Shown here in pieces: positions 39,130 to 43,581 of a stretch of 43,581 nt of DNA; within the stretch, counting starts at the first letter, position 1; each line of letters starts with the position of its first letter. The notes beneath the pieces were generated by a model. That model had not been told where the DNA came from, did not search any database, and worked only from the letters and a program-made list of their open reading frames with translations. The stretch lies in contig NZ_BNBC01000043.1 in NCBI RefSeq assembly GCF_014654675.1, positions 39,946 through 83,526 of the forward strand, in the 5' to 3' direction. The position numbers were made by a program, and so were the translations under genes. Origin of the DNA: Streptomyces spiralis. Lineage in GTDB: Bacteria; Actinomycetota; Actinomycetes; Streptomycetales; Streptomycetaceae.

Positions 39130-40131
39130 GTGCCAAAGCTGACCCGCGACGACGCCGTGTCCGTCGTGCGCAACCCGCTCGCCTTCATCGCCGAACGCTG
39201 GACCCCGCACCCGCGGACCGTCCAGCGGGCGGCCTTCGCCGCGCTCGCCATGGCGGTCGTCATCGTCGTCACCGGCGGCGCCGTCCGCCTGACCGGCTCG
39301 GGCCTGGGCTGCCCGACCTGGCCCACCTGCACCGACGACTCGCTGACCACCACCCGGGCCATGGGCTTCCACGGTGTGATCGAGTTCGGCAACCGCATGC
39401 TGACGTACGTGCTGTGCGCCGCCGTCGGCTGGGCGATCATCGCCGCGCGCTCGCAGAAGCCGTGGCGGCACAGCCTGACCCGCCAGGGCTGGTGGCAGTT
39501 CTGGATCGTCATGGGCAACGCGGTGCTCGGCGGCATCGTGGTCCTCGTCGGCCTGAACCCCTACACCGTGGCGGCCCACTTCCTGCTGTCCACGGCGCTG
39601 ATCACGGTCGCCACGGTGATGTGGCAGCGCTCCCGCGAGGGTGACACGGCACCGCGTCCGCTGGTCGGCAAGGCGGTGCAGCAGCTGGTGTGGTTCCTGG
39701 TCGCGGCGAGCGGCCTGCTGATCGCCGTGGGCACGGTGGTGACCGGGGCGGGCCCGCACGCGGGCGACTCCAAGGAGGTGGCCCGCATCCCGATCGACTG
39801 GGAGACGGTCGCCAAGCTGCACGCGGTGCTGGCCTGGATCGTGGTGACGCTGACGTTCGCGCTGTGGTTCGTGCTGAAGGCCGTGGACGCGCCGAAGGGG
39901 CCGCTGAGCCGCACCCGGGACCTGTTCCTGATCCTGCTCGGCCAGGGCGTCATCGGCTACGTGCAGTACTTCACGCACCTTCCCGAGTTCCTGGTCGGCC
40001 TGCACATGCTGGGCTCGTGCCTGATGTGGATCGGGGTGCTGCGGGTGCTGCTGTCGCTGCGTGAGCGGCCCGAGGCGGTGACCGGCCTTCCGGGGCAGCC
40101 CGCCGAAGCCGCCTCCCTGGCCAAGGCGTAG
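39130..40131 (+). CDS. ctaA: Heme A synthase
   Basis: 333-aa COX15/CtaA-family membrane enzyme that oxidises heme O to heme A for cytochrome aa3. Eight transmembrane helices fit. A Cys pair follows helix 1 (GLGCPTWPTC), and the four haem histidines are in FHGVIEFGNR, AAHFLLS, KLHAVLAW and LHMLGS. The start at 39130 is chosen because a -10-like element ends 7 nt before it; ATGs at 39121 and 39082 are alternatives. ctaB lies 1.7 kb further on the other strand. Confidence 0.92.
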   Translation: MPKLTRDDAVSVVRNPLAFIAERWTPHPRTVQRAAFAALAMAVVIVVTGGAVRLTGSGLGCPTWPTCTDDSLTTTRAMGFHGVIEFGNRMLTYVLCAAVGWAIIAARSQKPWRHSLTRQGWWQFWIVMGNAVLGGIVVLVGLNPYTVAAHFLLSTALITVATVMWQRSREGDTAPRPLVGKAVQQLVWFLVAASGLLIAVGTVVTGAGPHAGDSKEVARIPIDWETVAKLHAVLAWIVVTLTFALWFVLKAVDAPKGPLSRTRDLFLILLGQGVIGYVQYFTHLPEFLVGLHMLGSCLMWIGVLRVLLSLRERPEAVTGLPGQPAEAASLAKA

Positions 40132-40141
40132 AGCCCGGGGC

Positions 40142-40159
40142 CCGGGGCCCGGGCCCCGG
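40142..40159. terminator. Uninterrupted GC palindrome between ctaA and the amidohydrolase
   Basis: CCGGGGCCCGGGCCCCGG is an 18-bp perfect palindrome at the convergent ends of the two genes, embedded in longer alternating GGGCCC blocks. It could form a terminator stem with a minimal loop. Confidence 0.5.
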
Positions 40160-40202
40160 CCCCCGCCCCGGCAGGGCAGGAGCGGGCCGCGCCCTTGAGG
40201 GG

Positions 40203-41309
40203 TCACTCCAGCCCGTACACCCGCCGCGCGTTCCCCGCCGCCACCATCCCCGCGACCCGCTGCGCGTCCCCCGGCGACCAGGCGCCCTCCGCGACCCAGG
40301 AGCCGAGCACCCTCGCCAGCGCCTCGCGGAACAGACGGGCCCCCACCACGTGCAGCTCGGGCAGTCCATGCGCGCCGCTGGAGAAGAGGATCTTGCCGAA
40401 GGGGGCGAGTTCCAGGATCTCGGCGAGGATCGTGGCGGCCCGGGCCCCGGTGCGCACCAGGGCGGCGCCCGAGTCTGCGTACACATGCGGGAAGACGCCG
40501 GCGAGGTGGGCGGCGTGGCGGTGGTAGGGGTAGCCGTGCAGCAGGACGAGGTCCGTGCCCAGGCCCGCCGTCGCCCGTACGAAGTCCGTGAGCAGCACCG
40601 GATCGGTGCGGTCGATGCGCAGGCCCGGCTCGCCGAGCCCCGCGTGCAGCTGGAGGGGCCGCCCGGAGGCCACCGCGATCCACAGCAGATGGCGCAGCAG
40701 CACCGGATCGCTCAGCTCCCCGCCGACCCGCCGCCCGGCCAGCCAGCGGCCCGCGGCGCCCCGCACCTCCCCCGGTCCGGGCGGCTCGGGCGCGAGCGCC
40801 AGCCCGTGCCGTACGCCCGCCACGGAGGTGAAGGCGACGGCGTGCGCGGCGGCGCCGTGCACCGACTCGGCGAGGTTGGCGAGGAAGGACTCGACGGTGC
40901 CGGAGGTGTCGGCGACCTGCTCGGCGAGGAGTTCCAGGCGCACGATCTCGTGGGCGGCCGCGCCGCCCGCCGAGGCCATCTCGCCCGGACCGGTGAGGTC
41001 ACCGGGCAGCCCGGTGTCGACGAGGTACGTCGTGATGCCGCTGCCGCGCAGCAGTCTGCGGCCGGCCTCCAGGACGCCCAGCTCCCGGCGCCGGGCGAGA
41101 TAGCGCGCGGGCGGGCAGTGCGGCTCCAGGCCGAGCAGCGGGGGGCACCAGCGGCGTACCGCGAAGCCGGTCTGGGTGTCGAAGAGGGTGGTGCCGGGCG
41201 CGGGCGGGCCCTCGGTCCGGGCCAGCTGGGCCTCGAAGGTGCCGAGGCCCAGCTCCGTTCTCAGCACGCCGTGGCAGTACTGGTCCACGAGGGACGGCGT
41301 CTCGATCAT
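40203..41309 (-). CDS. Amidohydrolase-2-family protein
   Basis: 368 aa of the metal-dependent hydrolase (TIM barrel) superfamily, like the stand-alone or glutamine-synthetase-linked FluG N-terminal domain. Early DQYCHG holds the first metal His; RPLQLHAGLGEPG, VLLHGYPYHRHAAHLAGVFPHVYADSG and KILFSSGAHGLPE mark the other barrel strands with ligand His and Asp-equivalent positions. The start at 41309 has GGGAG upstream; a GTG-type start at 41342 is less likely. The substrate is unknown. Confidence 0.87.
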   Translation of the reverse strand: MIETPSLVDQYCHGVLRTELGLGTFEAQLARTEGPPAPGTTLFDTQTGFAVRRWCPPLLGLEPHCPPARYLARRRELGVLEAGRRLLRGSGITTYLVDTGLPGDLTGPGEMASAGGAAAHEIVRLELLAEQVADTSGTVESFLANLAESVHGAAAHAVAFTSVAGVRHGLALAPEPPGPGEVRGAAGRWLAGRRVGGELSDPVLLRHLLWIAVASGRPLQLHAGLGEPGLRIDRTDPVLLTDFVRATAGLGTDLVLLHGYPYHRHAAHLAGVFPHVYADSGAALVRTGARAATILAEILELAPFGKILFSSGAHGLPELHVVGARLFREALARVLGSWVAEGAWSPGDAQRVAGMVAAGNARRVYGLE

Positions 41310-41392
41310 CCGGTTCTCCCGTGGGTGGACCGCTTCCTCCACGGGGCCTAACGGGTGAACCGGCTCTCAGGTGTTGCTCGCCCGGCGTCCTT

Positions 41393-41436
41393 GTTCAGCG
41401 GTTGCCCGGGCCGCGTTCAGCGGTTGCTCGGGCCGC
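41393..41436. repeat. 22-bp tandem duplication across a stop codon
   Basis: Two copies, 41393-41414 and 41415-41436, differ at one base. The right copy holds the last codons and the TGA of the 110-aa gene (minus strand) and the left copy repeats them just downstream. Confidence 0.9.
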
Positions 41437-41749
41437 CCAGCTGGATGCCCGCCATGCGGGACCACTCGTAGGGGCCCGTCTTCACCTTGGCCGCGACCTC
41501 GCCGTCGAACGACTCGTGAACGGTGATCCCGGACTTCCGCACGGCCTCCTCGGCGATGGCGTACGTGGGGGCCACGATGTCGCCCCAGGTGCCGTCCTCG
41601 CCCACGAGGACGATCCGGGCGCCGCGCTGCCCGATGTACGCGACCTGGCCCTCGGCCCCGCCGTGGGCCTTGGAGAAGGAGCCGATCCGCTGGGCGAGGC
41701 GGGTGGCCTTGCGCTCGGCCTTGGGGTCAACCTGCTGCGTGTCTGCCAT
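41417..41749 (-). CDS. Conserved small protein of unknown function (110 aa)
   Basis: A soluble, basic N-terminal helix (DPKAERKATRLAQRIGSF) is followed by VAYIGQRGARIVLVGEDGTWGDIVAP and AIAEEAVRKSGITVHESFDG, a compact alpha/beta protein. I recognise it as a widespread Streptomyces hypothetical next to ctaB but no function is known. Its stop is inside the 22-bp duplication. Confidence 0.83.
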   Translation of the reverse strand: MADTQQVDPKAERKATRLAQRIGSFSKAHGGAEGQVAYIGQRGARIVLVGEDGTWGDIVAPTYAIAEEAVRKSGITVHESFDGEVAAKVKTGPYEWSRMAGIQLGGPSNR

Positions 41750-41782
41750 GGCAGGAGCCTACCGACGGGTAGCTCGAACGGC

Positions 41783-41824
41783 GACGGGCGGGGTGCGTGG
41801 CCTTGACCACGCACCCCGCCCGTC
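41783..41824. terminator. Strong terminator of ctaB
   Basis: Perfect 18-bp arms GACGGGCGGGGTGCGTGG (41783-41800) and its complement (41807-41824) with loop CCTTGA, 40 nt after the ctaB stop on the minus strand. Confidence 0.9.
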
Positions 41825-41840
41825 ACAAGCGGTCGTCCCG

Positions 41841-41887
41841 GCGCAGGAAGGGACCCACCGGGACTCAGCGCAGGAAGGGGTCCACCG
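41841..41887. repeat. 20-bp direct repeat around the ctaB stop codon
   Basis: The 20-mers at 41841-41860 and 41868-41887 agree at 18 of 20 bases, 27 bp apart. The right copy is the end of ctaB and the left copy lies downstream of the stop. Confidence 0.85.
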
Positions 41888-42845
41888 CGACCGCGACGAA
41901 GAGGATCGACACGTAGGTGATCGACCAGTGGAACAGCCGCATCTCCTTCAGCTTCGCGCCGGTCACCTCGGCCTTGGCCCGGTTCTGCAGCCCGTGCGCC
42001 TCCCAGAGCCAGAAGCCGCCGGCCGCGAGCGCGACCACCGTGTAGAACCAGCCCGTGTAGCCGAGCGGGGTCAGGAGCAGGGAGACCAGGACCATCACCC
42101 AGCTGTAGATGACGATCTGCCGCGCGACCACCTTGTTGGAGGCGATGACCGGGAGCATCGGCACGCCCACGCGCGCGTAGTCCTCCTTGACCTTCATGGA
42201 CAGCGGCCAGTAGTGCGGCGGCGTCCAGAAGAACATCACGAGGAAGAGGACGATCGGCGCCCACGACATGGAGTTCGTGACGGCCGACCAGCCGATGAGC
42301 ACCGGCAGGCAGCCGGCGATGCCGCCCCAGACGATGTTCTGCGACGTACGCCGCTTGAGGATCATCGTGTAGACGACGACGTAGAAGAGGAGCGCTCCGA
42401 GCGACAGCCACGCCGACAGCCAGTTGACGGTGAGACCGAACAGCAGCGTCGAGACGACCGCAAGGGTGATGCCGAAGACCAGGCACTCGCGGGGGCTGAC
42501 CATCCCGGTGACCAGCGGGCGCTGCGAGGTGCGGTCCATGAGCGCGTCGATGTCACGGTCGATGTACATGTTCAGCGCGTTGGCGCCGCCCGCGGACAGG
42601 TAGCCGCCGACGCAGGTCAGCAGCACCAGCTTGAGGTCGGGCACGCCCTGCTGCGCCAGGAACATCACCGGAACGGTGGTGATGAGCAGCAGCTCGATGA
42701 TCCGCGGCTTGGTCAACGCCACGAACGCCTTGACACGGGCCCCGAACGGCCGGTGGCTCGGGCTCTGGCCTGCACCGAGTACTCCCTCCCCCAGAGCCTG
42801 AAGGGCCTGGGAGGTACCCCCAGGACGGGATTCGACGGCCGTCAC
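41865..42845 (-). CDS. ctaB: Protoheme IX farnesyltransferase (heme O synthase)
   Basis: 326-aa UbiA-family membrane prenyltransferase that makes heme O, the substrate of ctaA. Conserved motifs: NMYIDRDIDALMDRTSQRPL (Asp-rich, prenyl diphosphate/Mg) and the second, YTMILKRRTSQN. Nine helices fit. The GTG at 42845 (AGGGG upstream) gives a natural start; in-frame frames upstream to 43373 are repeat-rich. Residues about 11-24 (TSQALQALGEGVLG) are encoded by a palindromic Streptomyces repeat (42785-42814), an unusual insertion in the N-terminus. Confidence 0.93.
   Translation of the reverse strand: MTAVESRPGGTSQALQALGEGVLGAGQSPSHRPFGARVKAFVALTKPRIIELLLITTVPVMFLAQQGVPDLKLVLLTCVGGYLSAGGANALNMYIDRDIDALMDRTSQRPLVTGMVSPRECLVFGITLAVVSTLLFGLTVNWLSAWLSLGALLFYVVVYTMILKRRTSQNIVWGGIAGCLPVLIGWSAVTNSMSWAPIVLFLVMFFWTPPHYWPLSMKVKEDYARVGVPMLPVIASNKVVARQIVIYSWVMVLVSLLLTPLGYTGWFYTVVALAAGGFWLWEAHGLQNRAKAEVTGAKLKEMRLFHWSITYVSILFVAVAVDPFLR
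42785..42814. repeat. Palindromic dispersed repeat inside the ctaB 5' coding region
   Basis: CCTCCC (42785-42790) pairs with GGGAGG (42809-42814), with further pairing AG..GCC/GGCC inside, around TGAA; it is followed by TACCCCCA. Elements of this CTCCCCCAG...CTGGGAGGTACCCCCA type recur in Streptomyces genomes. Here it is in frame and translated. Confidence 0.65.
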
Positions 42846-43484
42846 GCACACCCCTGACAGAGACATCCCAGCGAACCCCCACCCTGTGAACTCTCGGTAA
42901 AGGCTCGCGCGTACCACGCCACTGTAGACGTTGCCCAGACCCCGGCCTTCGCGGGGGTCGGGTCGTGTTGGCCGGGGCCCCGGCGACGGGCCCCGCGGCG
43001 GGTGCGCGAACCGCCGGAACGGCGAAATCGGACGGCCCCGTCGGCACGGAGACAGGAACGCAGACAGGAAGGGGGGACAGGAACGGCGCGGGGACGGGCT
43101 TTCGCAATGGCGAAGGGAACAGTCTTTCGGAACACCTTCCACACGAGCTTCCGACACCTTCCGGCATCCCTCCCGACACCCTTCCGGCCCCTCTCCCGAC
43201 GCCCTTTCGACACTCTTCCGGCACTCTTCCGGCACCCTTCCGACGGGCGCGTGACAGCTCGATTGAGCGATCGGATGAGCGGCTGCGTATTCAGTTGCCG
43301 AATATGGTCCCGGCCAGTCGGGAGGCGGATTTCGGAGACTCCCGGCAGTCTGGAATGACTCGAAAAAATGCACGTCCTTACGGGGGTAGGCTCAGCAACG
43401 GCCGGCCGACGCGAGAAACGCCGGCAGCCGGTGCGCGCTCACGTGTGCCGGCATCCGACATGTGGAGAGGAGCCCTGACCCAGG
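42846..43484. other. 639-bp divergent intergenic region of ctaB and tkt
   Basis: It contains candidate -10 elements for ctaB (TACAGT on the minus strand, 42921-42926) and tkt (TAGGCT, 43387-43392), each without a convincing -35, a GACAGGAA-rich patch near 43050-43080, and the 11-bp tandem repeat at 43147-43245. No gene was recognised. Confidence 0.55.
43147..43245. repeat. 11-bp degenerate tandem repeat, nine units
   Basis: Nine contiguous 11-bp units with consensus CTCTTCCGGCA fill 43147-43245 without interruption; two are identical (43213-43234). The period is close to one helical turn. Confidence 0.8.
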
Positions 43485-43581
43485 GTGAGCACCAAGCCGA
43501 CCACCACAGACCTCGAGTGGACCGAGTTGGACCAGCGTGCGGTGGACACCGCGCGCGTCCTGGCCGCCGATGCCGTACAGA
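43485..43581 (+). CDS. tkt: Transketolase, N-terminal start (partial)
   Basis: Only the first 32 codons are in the window: GTG start, then STKPTTTDLEWTELDQRAVD and TARVLAADAVQ, the usual N-terminus of Streptomyces transketolase (pentose phosphate pathway). AGGAG lies 14-18 nt before the GTG. Its position next to ctaB matches the known Streptomyces order (tkt followed by transaldolase and glucose-6-phosphate dehydrogenase), which would lie beyond the window. Confidence 0.85.
   Translation, partial: MSTKPTTTDLEWTELDQRAVDTARVLAADAVQ

Noticed and set aside
38578..40683. 701-codon minus-strand frame antisense to ctaA
   Set aside because: Gly/Arg/His-rich shadow; ctaA on the plus strand has all haem-ligand motifs.
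42846..43373. N-terminal extension of ctaB up to 43373
   Set aside because: The extension is encoded by the 11-bp repeat and has no membrane or signal character; the GTG at 42845 has a fitting ribosome binding site.

Overview
The window is high-GC actinobacterial chromosome, almost certainly Streptomyces. Codons are G/C-ended, genes overlap as ATGA/GTGA, GTG starts and leaderless starts are common, and the gene order (suf operon, ctaA, ctaB, then transketolase) matches the Streptomyces core. No rRNA, tRNA, CRISPR array or transposase was seen.

Layout. 1-4645: tail of a DeoR regulator and a sugar or polyol ABC importer operon (lipoprotein, two permeases, Zn dehydrogenase) with no ATPase of its own. 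4727-7141: a double-domain TerD protein, then a divergent TetR regulator and SnoaL-like protein. 7182-8979: the anomalous patch, holding the C-terminal third of a TROVE/Ro60-type protein whose N-terminal part is replaced by an intein-like LAGLIDADG gene of lower GC. 9056-12399: a Tat-exported PhoX-like phosphatase with a PHO box, a 23-bp minisatellite and an unknown acidic protein. 12698-16030: secreted nuclease and an ArsR-SRPBCC pair. 16057-18114: four small envelope-type or unknown genes. 18360-25975: dapA, a HAD-like protein, a DUF4242 metal-binding-type protein, an MMPL exporter with a small membrane protein, divergent from a NarL-type two-component system, and dapD. 26466-29595: an MFS exporter divergent from a HxlR-peroxiredoxin fusion, then a TetR/SMR pair. 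29703-36275: the complete sufR-B-D-(Rieske)-C-S-U-T operon. 36437-43581: AAC(3)-family acetyltransferase, two-gene ABC exporter, ctaA, amidohydrolase, a small conserved protein, ctaB and the start of tkt.

How the genes work together. The suf operon assembles Fe-S clusters under its own Fe-S repressor SufR, whose expected CAAC-N6-GTTG operator lies on the promoter and start codon; a possible iron box sits upstream. ctaA and ctaB make heme A for cytochrome oxidase. dapA and dapD both serve the diaminopimelate/lysine pathway. Several exporters are each paired with a local regulator (two-component system, HxlR-Prx, TetR) and each pair has an inverted repeat in its control region.

Most unusual points: the intein-like gene lacking the usual splice-junction residues and fused to a broken TROVE gene; a transcription factor carrying its own PrxQ-type peroxidase; an exact 11-residue repeat in a DUF3618-type protein; a terminator hairpin that encodes the end of a protein; a palindromic repeat read through in the ctaB N-terminus; and several minisatellites. 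All calls come from reading the sequence and remembered family knowledge; no database search was possible.
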